Assembly: GCA_035610835.1 (NCBI GenBank)
Contig: JAYJML010000121.1
Location: forward strand, 34,001 to 98,000
Source: Ophiura sarsii
Taxonomy: Eukaryota > Echinodermata > Ophiuroidea > Amphilepidida > Ophiuridae
Direction: 5' to 3'
Length of the DNA stretch: 64,000 nucleotides
In this document: positions 52,391 to 64,000 of the stretch, piece after piece
How positions within the stretch are numbered: position 1 is the stretch's first letter
Layout of the letters: each line of letters begins with the position of its first letter
Program-made: the position numbers and the translations under genes
Notes under the pieces: generated by a model
The model's database searches: none
Seen by the model: the letters and a program-made list of their open reading frames with translations, nothing else
Told to the model about the DNA's origin: nothing

Positions 52391-53731
52391 TAAAGGGACA
52401 ATTGTTTTAATTTTTATTGTTTTTACTTTCAATTTCAATCCTCATAATGATATAAAAGCTATTCTTTTGCAAAAACAATGAGCTACACATGATTTTTTTA
52501 CCATTTTAAATCAGAGCCAATCTTGGCCTACCCCTTAAACATGTACTATCTACTGAAGACAGCAAAATGTCAAAATATAACCTTGGCTTTTTGGGTCACA
52601 CCAATTAATATTTTAGGACTGAATGGGGAAAGAAGAAGTAACAGTGTCCATTTTAGTCATTATAATGTTAATTTACATCTTTTCACCTGCTTTTGTAATT
52701 TTTACAGCAAAGTGGAGCACTCTGTTCTAAGTTTACTGTGAAATACCATGAAATATGATTAGGTTGGATATTTGTCCTGCCCTACATGCAAATTATGCTG
52801 AATCACATAAAACCTGATCATGTGAATTGATCTAATCAATGTATTTTTTAAACACTTTTTGATCATGGATACTGAAACCCTCTAGACCCCTTAATTTTAA
52901 AAAAAACTTTTTTATTTTTTATTTTTTTATACATGGGGGGGGGGGGGGGGGGGGGGGGCAAAATGATTTGATCGGGGGATAATTTATGACTGGCAAATGA
53001 ATCTATTAGATGTAGCAATTGCAAAAATAGGTCCCCAATTTGCACACATAACACTAATTTAGGCTAGTAGAATTCAAAGTAAGCTTCAAAATCCAATAGC
53101 TAGGCAATGTATCCTTCCCACACTGTTGAATTTTGAAGCTTTATCAATTCAACTAGCCGATATTGTATGCTTTGATTCAGCACAAAACTAACCTGAGTCA
53201 TTAAATAGCTGCTTCAAGGTAGACTGGACCTCCGGTCTCTGGCATAGCCTAGGGATCTAGACTAATCTTTTTAAGACTGATTTCAACATAAAAAAGACAC
53301 CACCTTAATCTTAATTTCACTTTCCACTAACTCTCAGATTGACCTTGTTTGCAAGGCGAGTATACTTCAAGGCAGCTATTTATTATAATTTGAGCTTCTA
53401 ATATGACCGTAACATAGGAGGTGAATGGCATGATGTAGTAAGCTTATCAATGATTTCACTTTTTTTACACTGTTGCCGATGATGACAAGACTGTCGAATT
53501 CGGTGAGCTATTTTTTCATCGAGTAATTTGCCTGTATAATTTTCTTATGAAATCGAATATTTTGCCCTATCTTACCATTGTTTAGTAGTGGAAATGTCAA
53601 ATTGAACCCGATCGCAGTGAATTTCAAGCAAATTGAACTTTTGTGGTAGAAGACTCATTCAAAATATCATCAAAACAGCCGATATTAAGCAGGCGATATC
53701 ATAACACTCCAGCAAAGACCAGTATCTTCAG
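52391..53731 (+). repeat. B internal segment 2 (reference)
   Basis: 1341 bp from TAAAGGGACAATTG to AGTATCTTCAG. It contains TATAAAAG (52451-52458), a run of 24 G after ATACAT, and AT-rich DNA. A 72-codon frame starting with TTG (52523-52741) and a 63-codon minus frame through the poly-G (52863-53054) are the longest; neither looks like a protein. The two ends of this segment show no duplication of each other. Confidence 0.93.
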
Positions 53732-54221
53732 AATCCACACCACCAAATGGTTTCCCTATGCGTTTACATGTAAAATGGTAGTTACAAAAAGCCCATTTTC
53801 TCGCTTATAAAGCGACTGGAATTTTCAATTTGACATTCTCCTTAAATTTCATGATATATTTGATCATTTAATCAAAACAAATATATATGGTATCCCCGAA
53901 AGTTCTGAGCAATAAGACCCCAAAGTTGGACAATTGGTATAGCGCCCTCATTTATCAGAAAAAGTTGAGAAATGTTGCCAGATCATTTACAATCAAAATA
54001 CATCCAAAAAACCTACAAAATGCATTGAAAATATGTCTTTTTCCACTGTGGTATTAGGTAGTAGTCCTAAAATCAGGATTAAACTACAACTTTAATCATT
54101 TGGGAGCAATAAGTACCATTTCTGATTAATTCTATAATCAATGGGCCACAGGATGAAAGCTAAGAAAAAACTTTTGATTGTCGTCTCTACAAGGACTGAA
54201 ATTATTTACTGGTGTGGAATC
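53732..54221. mobile_element. MITE-B copy 4
   Basis: 490 bp, no difference seen from copy 3. Confidence 0.85.
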
Positions 54222-55563
54222 TAAAGGGACAATTGTTTTAATTTTTATTGTTTTTACTTTCAATTTCAATCCTCATAATGATATAAAAGCTATTCTTTTG
54301 CAAAAACAATGAGCTACACATGATTTTTTTACCATTTTAAATCAGAGCCAATCTTGGCCTACCCCTTAAACATGTACTATCTACTGAAGACAGCAAAATG
54401 TCAAAATATAACCTTGGCTTTTTGGGTCACACCAATTAATATTTTAGGACTGAATGGGGAAAGAAGAAGTAACAGTGTCCATTTTAGTCATTATAATGTT
54501 AATTTACATCTTTTCACCTGCTTTTGTAATTTTTACAGCAAAGTGGAGCACTCTGTTCTAAGTTTACTGTGAAATACCATGAAATATGATTAGGTTGGAT
54601 ATTTGTCCTGCCCTACATGCAAATTATGCTGAATCACATAAAACCTGATCATGTGAATTGATCTAATCAATGTATTTTTTAAACACTTTTTGATCATGGA
54701 TACTGAAACCCTCTAGACCCCTTAATTTTAAAAAAAACTTTTTTATTTTTTATTTTTTTATACATGGGGGGGGGGGGGGGGGGGGGGGGGCAAAATGATT
54801 TGATCGGGGGATAATTTATGACTGGCAAATGAATCTATTAGATGTAGCAATTGCAAAAATAGGTCCCCAATTTGCACACATAACACTAATTTAGGCTAGT
54901 AGAATTCAAAGTAAGCTTCAAAATCCAATAGCTAGGCAATGTATCCTTCCCACACTGTTGAATTTTGAAGCTTTATCAATTCAACTAGCCGATATTGTAT
55001 GCTTTGATTCAGCACAAAACTAACCTGAGTCATTAAATAGCTGCTTCAAGGTAGACTGGACCTCCGGTCTCTGGCATAGCCTAGGGATCTAGACTAATCT
55101 TTTTAAGACTGATTTCAACATAAAAAAGACACCACCTTAATCTTAATTTCACTTTCCACTAACTCTCAGATTGACCTTGTTTGCAAGGCGAGTATACTTC
55201 AAGGCAGCTATTTATTATAATTTGAGCTTCTAATATGACCGTAACATAGGAGGTGAATGGCATGATGTAGTAAGCTTATCAATGATTTCACTTTTTTTAC
55301 ACTGTTGCCGATGATGACAAGACTGTCGAATTCGGTGAGCTATTTTTTCATCGAGTAATTTGCCTGTATAATTTTCTTATGAAATCGAATATTTTGCCCT
55401 ATCTTACCATTGTTTAGTAGTGGAAATGTCAAATTGAACCCGATCGCAGTGAATTTCAAGCAAATTGAACTTTTGTGGTAGAAGACTCATTCAAAATATC
55501 ATCAAAACAGCCGATATTAAGCAGGCGATATCATAACACTCCAGCAAAGACCAGTATCTTCAG
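54222..55563 (+). repeat. B internal segment 3
   Basis: 1342 bp with 25 G in the poly-G tract. Confidence 0.93.
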
Positions 55564-56053
55564 AATCCACACCACCAAATGGTTTCCCTATGCGTTTACA
55601 TGTAAAATGGTAGTTACAAAAAGCCCATTTTCTCGCTTATAAAGCGACTGGAATTTTCAATTTGACATTCTCCTTAAATTTCATGATATATTTGATCATT
55701 TAATCAAAACAAATATATATGGTATCCCCGAAAGTTCTGAGCAATAAGACCCCAAAGTTGGACAATTGGTATAGCGCCCTCATTTATCAGAAAAAGTTGA
55801 GAAATGTTGCCAGATCATTTACAATCAAAATACATCCAAAAAACCTACAAAATGCATTGAAAATATGTCTTTTTCCACTGTGGTATTAGGTAGTAGTCCT
55901 AAAATCAGGATTAAACTACAACTTTAATCATTTGGGAGCAATAAGTACCATTTCTGATTAATTCTATAATCAATGGGCCACAGGATGAAAGCTAAGAAAA
56001 AACTTTTGATTGTCGTCTCTACAAGGACTGAAATTATTTACTGGTGTGGAATC
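55564..56053. mobile_element. MITE-B copy 5
   Basis: 490 bp, no difference seen from copy 3. Confidence 0.85.
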
Positions 56054-57394
56054 TAAAGGGACAATTGTTTTAATTTTTATTGTTTTTACTTTCAATTTCA
56101 ATCCTCATAATGATATAAAAGCTATTCTTTTGCAAAAACAATGAGCTACACATGATTTTTTTACCATTTTAAATCAGAGCCAATCTTGGCCTACCCCTTA
56201 AACATGTACTATCTACTGAAGACAGCAAAATGTCAAAATATAACCTTGGCTTTTTGGGTCACACCAATTAATATTTTAGGACTGAATGGGGAAAGAAGAA
56301 GTAACAGTGTCCATTTTAGTCATTATAATGTTAATTTACATCTTTTCACCTGCTTTTGTAATTTTTACAGCAAAGTGGAGCACTCTGTTCTAAGTTTACT
56401 GTGAAATACCATGAAATATGATTAGGTTGGATATTTGTCCTGCCCTACATGCAAATTATGCTGAATCACATAAAACCTGATCATGTGAATTGATCTAATC
56501 AATGTATTTTTTAAACACTTTTTGATCATGGATACTGAAACCCTCTAGACCCCTTAATTTTAAAAAAAACTTTTTTATTTTTTATTTTTTTATACATGGG
56601 GGGGGGGGGGGGGGGGGGGGGCAAAATGATTTGATCGGGGGATAATTTATGACTGGCAAATGAATCTATTAGATGTAGCAATTGCAAAAATAGGTCCCCA
56701 ATTTGCACACATAACACTAATTTAGGCTAGTAGAATTCAAAGTAAGCTTCAAAATCCAATAGCTAGGCAATGTATCCTTCCCACACTGTTGAATTTTGAA
56801 GCTTTATCAATTCAACTAGCCGATATTGTATGCTTTGATTCAGCACAAAACTAACCTGAGTCATTAAATAGCTGCTTCAAGGTAGACTGGACCTCCGGTC
56901 TCTGGCATAGCCTAGGGATCTAGACTAATCTTTTTAAGACTGATTTCAACATAAAAAAGACACCACCTTAATCTTAATTTCACTTTCCACTAACTCTCAG
57001 ATTGACCTTGTTTGCAAGGCGAGTATACTTCAAGGCAGCTATTTATTATAATTTGAGCTTCTAATATGACCGTAACATAGGAGGTGAATGGCATGATGTA
57101 GTAAGCTTATCAATGATTTCACTTTTTTTACACTGTTGCCGATGATGACAAGACTGTCGAATTCGGTGAGCTATTTTTTCATCGAGTAATTTGCCTGTAT
57201 AATTTTCTTATGAAATCGAATATTTTGCCCTATCTTACCATTGTTTAGTAGTGGAAATGTCAAATTGAACCCGATCGCAGTGAATTTCAAGCAAATTGAA
57301 CTTTTGTGGTAGAAGACTCATTCAAAATATCATCAAAACAGCCGATATTAAGCAGGCGATATCATAACACTCCAGCAAAGACCAGTATCTTCAG
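56054..57394 (+). repeat. B internal segment 4
   Basis: 1341 bp with 24 G in the poly-G tract. Confidence 0.93.
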
Positions 57395-57884
57395 AATCCA
57401 CACCACCAAATGGTTTCCCTATGCGTTTACATGTAAAATGGTAGTTACAAAAAGCCCATTTTCTCGCTTATAAAGCGACTGGAATTTTCAATTTGACATT
57501 CTCCTTAAATTTCATGATATATTTGATCATTTAATCAAAACAAATATATATGGTATCCCCGAAAGTTCTGAGCAATAAGACCCCAAAGTTGGACAATTGG
57601 TATAGCGCCCTCATTTATCAGAAAAAGTTGAGAAATGTTGCCAGATCATTTACAATCAAAATACATCCAAAAAACCTACAAAATGCATTGAAAATATGTC
57701 TTTTTCCACTGTGGTATTAGGTAGTAGTCCTAAAATCAGGATTAAACTACAACTTTAATCATTTGGGAGCAATAAGTACCATTTCTGATTAATTCTATAA
57801 TCAATGGGCCACAGGATGAAAGCTAAGAAAAAACTTTTGATTGTCGTCTCTACAAGGACTGAAATTATTTACTGGTGTGGAATC
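57395..57884. mobile_element. MITE-B copy 6
   Basis: 490 bp, no difference seen from copy 3. Confidence 0.85.
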
Positions 57885-59226
57885 TAAAGGGACAATTGTT
57901 TTAATTTTTATTGTTTTTACTTTCAATTTCAATCCTCATAATGATATAAAAGCTATTCTTTTGCAAAAACAATGAGCTACACATGATTTTTTTACCATTT
58001 TAAATCAGAGCCAATCTTGGCCTACCCCTTAAACATGTACTATCTACTGAAGACAGCAAAATGTCAAAATATAACCTTGGCTTTTTGGGTCACACCAATT
58101 AATATTTTAGGACTGAATGGGGAAAGAAGAAGTAACAGTGTCCATTTTAGTCATTATAATGTTAATTTACATCTTTTCACCTGCTTTTGTAATTTTTACA
58201 GCAAAGTGGAGCACTCTGTTCTAAGTTTACTGTGAAATACCATGAAATATGATTAGGTTGGATATTTGTCCTGCCCTACATGCAAATTATGCTGAATCAC
58301 ATAAAACCTGATCATGTGAATTGATCTAATCAATGTATTTTTTAAACACTTTTTGATCATGGATACTGAAACCCTCTAGACCCCTTAATTTTAAAAAAAA
58401 CTTTTTTATTTTTTATTTTTTTATACATGGGGGGGGGGGGGGGGGGGGGGGGGCAAAATGATTTGATCGGGGGATAATTTATGACTGGCAAATGAATCTA
58501 TTAGATGTAGCAATTGCAAAAATAGGTCCCCAATTTGCACACATAACACTAATTTAGGCTAGTAGAATTCAAAGTAAGCTTCAAAATCCAATAGCTAGGC
58601 AATGTATCCTTCCCACACTGTTGAATTTTGAAGCTTTATCAATTCAACTAGCCGATATTGTATGCTTTGATTCAGCACAAAACTAACCTGAGTCATTAAA
58701 TAGCTGCTTCAAGGTAGACTGGACCTCCGGTCTCTGGCATAGCCTAGGGATCTAGACTAATCTTTTTAAGACTGATTTCAACATAAAAAAGACACCACCT
58801 TAATCTTAATTTCACTTTCCACTAACTCTCAGATTGACCTTGTTTGCAAGGCGAGTATACTTCAAGGCAGCTATTTATTATAATTTGAGCTTCTAATATG
58901 ACCGTAACATAGGAGGTGAATGGCATGATGTAGTAAGCTTATCAATGATTTCACTTTTTTTACACTGTTGCCGATGATGACAAGACTGTCGAATTCGGTG
59001 AGCTATTTTTTCATCGAGTAATTTGCCTGTATAATTTTCTTATGAAATCGAATATTTTGCCCTATCTTACCATTGTTTAGTAGTGGAAATGTCAAATTGA
59101 ACCCGATCGCAGTGAATTTCAAGCAAATTGAACTTTTGTGGTAGAAGACTCATTCAAAATATCATCAAAACAGCCGATATTAAGCAGGCGATATCATAAC
59201 ACTCCAGCAAAGACCAGTATCTTCAG
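57885..59226 (+). repeat. B internal segment 5
   Basis: 1342 bp with 25 G in the poly-G tract. Confidence 0.93.
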
Positions 59227-59716
59227 AATCCACACCACCAAATGGTTTCCCTATGCGTTTACATGTAAAATGGTAGTTACAAAAAGCCCATTTTCTCGCT
59301 TATAAAGCGACTGGAATTTTCAATTTGACATTCTCCTTAAATTTCATGATATATTTGATCATTTAATCAAAACAAATATATATGGTATCCCCGAAAGTTC
59401 TGAGCAATAAGACCCCAAAGTTGGACAATTGGTATAGCGCCCTCATTTATCAGAAAAAGTTGAGAAATGTTGCCAGATCATTTACAATCAAAATACATCC
59501 AAAAAACCTACAAAATGCATTGAAAATATGTCTTTTTCCACTGTGGTATTAGGTAGTAGTCCTAAAATCAGGATTAAACTACAACTTTAATCATTTGGGA
59601 GCAATAAGTACCATTTCTGATTAATTCTATAATCAATGGGCCACAGGATGAAAGCTAAGAAAAAACTTTTGATTGTCGTCTCTACAAGGACTGAAATTAT
59701 TTACTGGTGTGGAATC
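59227..59716. mobile_element. MITE-B copy 7
   Basis: 490 bp, no difference seen from copy 3. Confidence 0.85.
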
Positions 59717-61058
59717 TAAAGGGACAATTGTTTTAATTTTTATTGTTTTTACTTTCAATTTCAATCCTCATAATGATATAAAAGCTATTCTTTTGCAAAA
59801 ACAATGAGCTACACATGATTTTTTTACCATTTTAAATCAGAGCCAATCTTGGCCTACCCCTTAAACATGTACTATCTACTGAAGACAGCAAAATGTCAAA
59901 ATATAACCTTGGCTTTTTGGGTCACACCAATTAATATTTTAGGACTGAATGGGGAAAGAAGAAGTAACAGTGTCCATTTTAGTCATTATAATGTTAATTT
60001 ACATCTTTTCACCTGCTTTTGTAATTTTTACAGCAAAGTGGAGCACTCTGTTCTAAGTTTACTGTGAAATACCATGAAATATGATTAGGTTGGATATTTG
60101 TCCTGCCCTACATGCAAATTATGCTGAATCACATAAAACCTGATCATGTGAATTGATCTAATCAATGTATTTTTTAAACACTTTTTGATCATGGATACTG
60201 AAACCCTCTAGACCCCTTAATTTTAAAAAAAACTTTTTTATTTTTTATTTTTTTATACATGGGGGGGGGGGGGGGGGGGGGGGGGCAAAATGATTTGATC
60301 GGGGGATAATTTATGACTGGCAAATGAATCTATTAGATGTAGCAATTGCAAAAATAGGTCCCCAATTTGCACACATAACACTAATTTAGGCTAGTAGAAT
60401 TCAAAGTAAGCTTCAAAATCCAATAGCTAGGCAATGTATCCTTCCCACACTGTTGAATTTTGAAGCTTTATCAATTCAACTAGCCGATATTGTATGCTTT
60501 GATTCAGCACAAAACTAACCTGAGTCATTAAATAGCTGCTTCAAGGTAGACTGGACCTCCGGTCTCTGGCATAGCCTAGGGATCTAGACTAATCTTTTTA
60601 AGACTGATTTCAACATAAAAAAGACACCACCTTAATCTTAATTTCACTTTCCACTAACTCTCAGATTGACCTTGTTTGCAAGGCGAGTATACTTCAAGGC
60701 AGCTATTTATTATAATTTGAGCTTCTAATATGACCGTAACATAGGAGGTGAATGGCATGATGTAGTAAGCTTATCAATGATTTCACTTTTTTTACACTGT
60801 TGCCGATGATGACAAGACTGTCGAATTCGGTGAGCTATTTTTTCATCGAGTAATTTGCCTGTATAATTTTCTTATGAAATCGAATATTTTGCCCTATCTT
60901 ACCATTGTTTAGTAGTGGAAATGTCAAATTGAACCCGATCGCAGTGAATTTCAAGCAAATTGAACTTTTGTGGTAGAAGACTCATTCAAAATATCATCAA
61001 AACAGCCGATATTAAGCAGGCGATATCATAACACTCCAGCAAAGACCAGTATCTTCAG
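59717..61058 (+). repeat. B internal segment 6
   Basis: 1342 bp with 25 G in the poly-G tract. Confidence 0.93.
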
Positions 61059-61548
61059 AATCCACACCACCAAATGGTTTCCCTATGCGTTTACATGTAA
61101 AATGGTAGTTACAAAAAGCCCATTTTCTCGCTTATAAAGCGACTGGAATTTTCAATTTGACATTCTCCTTAAATTTCATGATATATTTGATCATTTAATC
61201 AAAACAAATATATATGGTATCCCCGAAAGTTCTGAGCAATAAGACCCCAAAGTTGGACAATTGGTATAGCGCCCTCATTTATCAGAAAAAGTTGAGAAAT
61301 GTTGCCAGATCATTTACAATCAAAATACATCCAAAAAACCTACAAAATGCATTGAAAATATGTCTTTTTCCACTGTGGTATTAGGTAGTAGTCCTAAAAT
61401 CAGGATTAAACTACAACTTTAATCATTTGGGAGCAATAAGTACCATTTCTGATTAATTCTATAATCAATGGGCCACAGGATGAAAGCTAAGAAAAAACTT
61501 TTGATTGTCGTCTCTACAAGGACTGAAATTATTTACTGGTGTGGAATC
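61059..61548. mobile_element. MITE-B copy 8
   Basis: 490 bp, no difference seen from copy 3. Confidence 0.85.
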
Positions 61549-62889
61549 TAAAGGGACAATTGTTTTAATTTTTATTGTTTTTACTTTCAATTTCAATCCT
61601 CATAATGATATAAAAGCTATTCTTTTGCAAAAACAATGAGCTACACATGATTTTTTTACCATTTTAAATCAGAGCCAATCTTGGCCTACCCCTTAAACAT
61701 GTACTATCTACTGAAGACAGCAAAATGTCAAAATATAACCTTGGCTTTTTGGGTCACACCAATTAATATTTTAGGACTGAATGGGGAAAGAAGAAGTAAC
61801 AGTGTCCATTTTAGTCATTATAATGTTAATTTACATCTTTTCACCTGCTTTTGTAATTTTTACAGCAAAGTGGAGCACTCTGTTCTAAGTTTACTGTGAA
61901 ATACCATGAAATATGATTAGGTTGGATATTTGTCCTGCCCTACATGCAAATTATGCTGAATCACATAAAACCTGATCATGTGAATTGATCTAATCAATGT
62001 ATTTTTTAAACACTTTTTGATCATGGATACTGAAACCCTCTAGACCCCTTAATTTTAAAAAAAACTTTTTTATTTTTTATTTTTTTATACATGGGGGGGG
62101 GGGGGGGGGGGGGGGGCAAAATGATTTGATCGGGGGATAATTTATGACTGGCAAATGAATCTATTAGATGTAGCAATTGCAAAAATAGGTCCCCAATTTG
62201 CACACATAACACTAATTTAGGCTAGTAGAATTCAAAGTAAGCTTCAAAATCCAATAGCTAGGCAATGTATCCTTCCCACACTGTTGAATTTTGAAGCTTT
62301 ATCAATTCAACTAGCCGATATTGTATGCTTTGATTCAGCACAAAACTAACCTGAGTCATTAAATAGCTGCTTCAAGGTAGACTGGACCTCCGGTCTCTGG
62401 CATAGCCTAGGGATCTAGACTAATCTTTTTAAGACTGATTTCAACATAAAAAAGACACCACCTTAATCTTAATTTCACTTTCCACTAACTCTCAGATTGA
62501 CCTTGTTTGCAAGGCGAGTATACTTCAAGGCAGCTATTTATTATAATTTGAGCTTCTAATATGACCGTAACATAGGAGGTGAATGGCATGATGTAGTAAG
62601 CTTATCAATGATTTCACTTTTTTTACACTGTTGCCGATGATGACAAGACTGTCGAATTCGGTGAGCTATTTTTTCATCGAGTAATTTGCCTGTATAATTT
62701 TCTTATGAAATCGAATATTTTGCCCTATCTTACCATTGTTTAGTAGTGGAAATGTCAAATTGAACCCGATCGCAGTGAATTTCAAGCAAATTGAACTTTT
62801 GTGGTAGAAGACTCATTCAAAATATCATCAAAACAGCCGATATTAAGCAGGCGATATCATAACACTCCAGCAAAGACCAGTATCTTCAG
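61549..62889 (+). repeat. B internal segment 7
   Basis: 1341 bp with 24 G in the poly-G tract. Confidence 0.93.
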
Positions 62890-63379
62890 AATCCACACCA
62901 CCAAATGGTTTCCCTATGCGTTTACATGTAAAATGGTAGTTACAAAAAGCCCATTTTCTCGCTTATAAAGCGACTGGAATTTTCAATTTGACATTCTCCT
63001 TAAATTTCATGATATATTTGATCATTTAATCAAAACAAATATATATGGTATCCCCGAAAGTTCTGAGCAATAAGACCCCAAAGTTGGACAATTGGTATAG
63101 CGCCCTCATTTATCAGAAAAAGTTGAGAAATGTTGCCAGATCATTTACAATCAAAATACATCCAAAAAACCTACAAAATGCATTGAAAATATGTCTTTTT
63201 CCACTGTGGTATTAGGTAGTAGTCCTAAAATCAGGATTAAACTACAACTTTAATCATTTGGGAGCAATAAGTACCATTTCTGATTAATTCTATAATCAAT
63301 GGGCCACAGGATGAAAGCTAAGAAAAAACTTTTGATTGTCGTCTCTACAAGGACTGAAATTATTTACTGGTGTGGAATC
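62890..63379. mobile_element. MITE-B copy 9, right edge of the satellite
   Basis: 490 bp with an intact right TIR (63362-63379). The next base starts DNA seen nowhere else in the window, so the satellite ends precisely at a transposon end. The right flank TTATG does not match the left flank AAAAG. Confidence 0.88.
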
Positions 63380-63531
63380 TTATGCGGTTGGTTACAATTT
63401 TGTTTGGGATCAAATCTGTGTGGTTCATGCTTGTGATTAAATGATACTGTTTAATGTATGTTGGTCAGTTTTATGTTTTGTAGTCGATTGTCTGACTGAG
63501 ATTACGTTCGAGTTTGTGCTTACGCGGTTTT

Positions 63532-63569
63532 GTACGCGTAGCGCGTATAGGCGCATGGCATATGCGTAC
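63532..63569. other. Imperfect inverted repeat in the flank
   Basis: GTACGC at 63532 and GCGTAC ending at 63569 bracket CpG-rich DNA and could pair as an imperfect hairpin. No function is suggested by context. Confidence 0.4.
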
Positions 63570-63660
63570 GATATTGAATTTGTAATTTGTTTGTGATTCC
63601 GCTTGTGTTCTTTTAGTCGTCGTTTGATTGTGTTTCCGTGTGGGTATAGGCGCTATGTTC

Positions 63661-63708
63661 GCGAATATATGGTTGCGATTGGAGGCGAATATATGGTGGC
63701 GATTGGAT
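63661..63708 (+). repeat. 24-bp tandem duplication
   Basis: Two 24-bp copies starting GCGAATATATGG (63661-63684 and 63685-63708) differ at two positions (GGTTGC versus GGTGGC, and the last base). Confidence 0.9.
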
Positions 63709-63959
63709 GCGTGATTAATTTCATAATCAGTTATGGGTTATGTCATGACTGTCGTTTGCAATTATGATTGCGGTGGAACGGTTTCCGGTGGTAATTTGAG
63801 GAGTTTTCGCAGAAGGTTGTTATGGTTATATCATGTTCATGTTTTTGGATTGTTTGTGTGTGTTTTTTGTTTTGTTTTTGTTGGTTGCACTTGGTGTTCC
63901 CATTGTATATTAGGTGTTTGTGTGGTCTCAAAGTGTTTGTCTACACTGCGGCTCAGTCG

Positions 63960-63977
63960 CCCCCCCCCCCCCCCCCC
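63960..63977. repeat. Poly-C tract in the flank
   Basis: Eighteen C followed by TCACCCCCGG. It is not part of satellite A: the bases on both sides differ. Long C runs are thus a feature of this locus or genome, not of one repeat family. Confidence 0.92.
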
Positions 63978-64000
63978 TCACCCCCGGAAGTTGCGGGTGA

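Larger units (their letters stand above)
51901..63379 (+). repeat. Satellite B tandem array
   Basis: Six head-to-tail units of 1831 or 1832 bp (starts 51901, 53732, 55564, 57395, 59227, 61059) closed by a seventh MITE-B at 62890-63379. Each unit is MITE-B (490 bp) plus internal segment (1341-1342 bp). I find no difference between the six apart from 24 versus 25 G in the poly-G tract. The left edge sits at the same base of satellite A as B insert 1; the right edge is the MITE-B TIR against non-repeat DNA. No gene seen. Confidence 0.96.
63380..64000. other. Non-repeat flank, G+T-rich and C-poor
   Basis: 621 bp with strong strand asymmetry (T and G dominate the + strand until the terminal C runs) and many CpG-containing words such as GCGATTGG and TATAGGCGC. 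A 62-codon minus frame (63743-63931) is low-complexity Asn/His/Lys/Gln/Thr caused by this composition, so I do not call a gene. Nothing else recognisable. Confidence 0.7.

Noticed and set aside
52523..52741. 72-codon + strand frame in each B internal segment
   Set aside because: It needs a TTG start, matches no family I know, and is broken by lost Gs in the first B copy.
1..63379. Ribosomal or 5S RNA gene tandem, or telomeric repeat
   Set aside because: No rRNA-like conserved sequence and no telomere hexamer tracts are seen in either repeat unit.
46528..63379. Helitron origin of satellite B
   Set aside because: The ends lack the 5' TC and 3' CTRR with hairpin, and the insertion duplicates its target, which Helitrons do not.
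63743..63931. 62-codon minus frame in the right flank
   Set aside because: The low-complexity composition (Asn, His, Lys, Gln, Thr) follows directly from T+G-rich DNA on the other strand.

Overview
The window is eukaryotic, non-coding satellite DNA with a short flank. I find no gene of any kind that I can support. The organism cannot be named from the sequence. The AT-rich, intron-less tandem kilobase repeats, the miniature inverted-repeat transposons (MITEs) and the long poly-C/poly-G runs fit an animal genome, and a marine invertebrate is my guess only.

Layout. (1) Positions 1-46527 and 48846-51900 hold a head-to-tail array of satellite A: 35 complete units plus a 53-bp fragment. Units occur in two forms. 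Short units (8 copies, 1054-1060 bp) lack, and long units (27 copies, 1516-1528 bp) carry, a 458-bp element with terminal inverted repeats (TIRs), here called MITE-A. Apart from a poly-C tract of 12-24 C, I see only a handful of base differences in about 49.6 kb. (2) Positions 46528-48845 hold a 2.3-kb insert inside one A unit, flanked by a 5-bp duplication AAAAG. It has the form MITE-B / internal segment / MITE-B. (3) Positions 51901-63379 hold a second, larger B array that starts at exactly the same base of the A unit: six 1831-1832-bp units (490-bp MITE-B plus about 1341-bp internal segment) closed by a seventh MITE-B. (4) Positions 63380-64000 are non-repetitive, G+T-rich, C-poor DNA with a 24-bp tandem duplication and another poly-C run.

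How it fits together. The unusual point is the nesting. Two unrelated satellites each carry a TIR element of about 0.46-0.49 kb. MITE-A is present or absent unit by unit, and the empty sites carry either the left or the right version of its imperfect 8-bp target duplication. MITE-B forms both ends of each B array (n internal segments, n+1 MITEs), and the whole small array is bounded by a target duplication inside satellite A. A consistent model, which is inference, is that a MITE-B landed in an A unit, homologous recombination at the MITE (unequal exchange or integration of a circular MITE+internal molecule) then built the B array, and the B-bearing A unit was copied by exchange within the A array.

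Limits. Everything rests on reading repeats by eye. Family names, copy numbers elsewhere, transcription and taxon need searches I cannot run. An array this uniform is also where assemblies go wrong, so the copy numbers should be checked against long reads.
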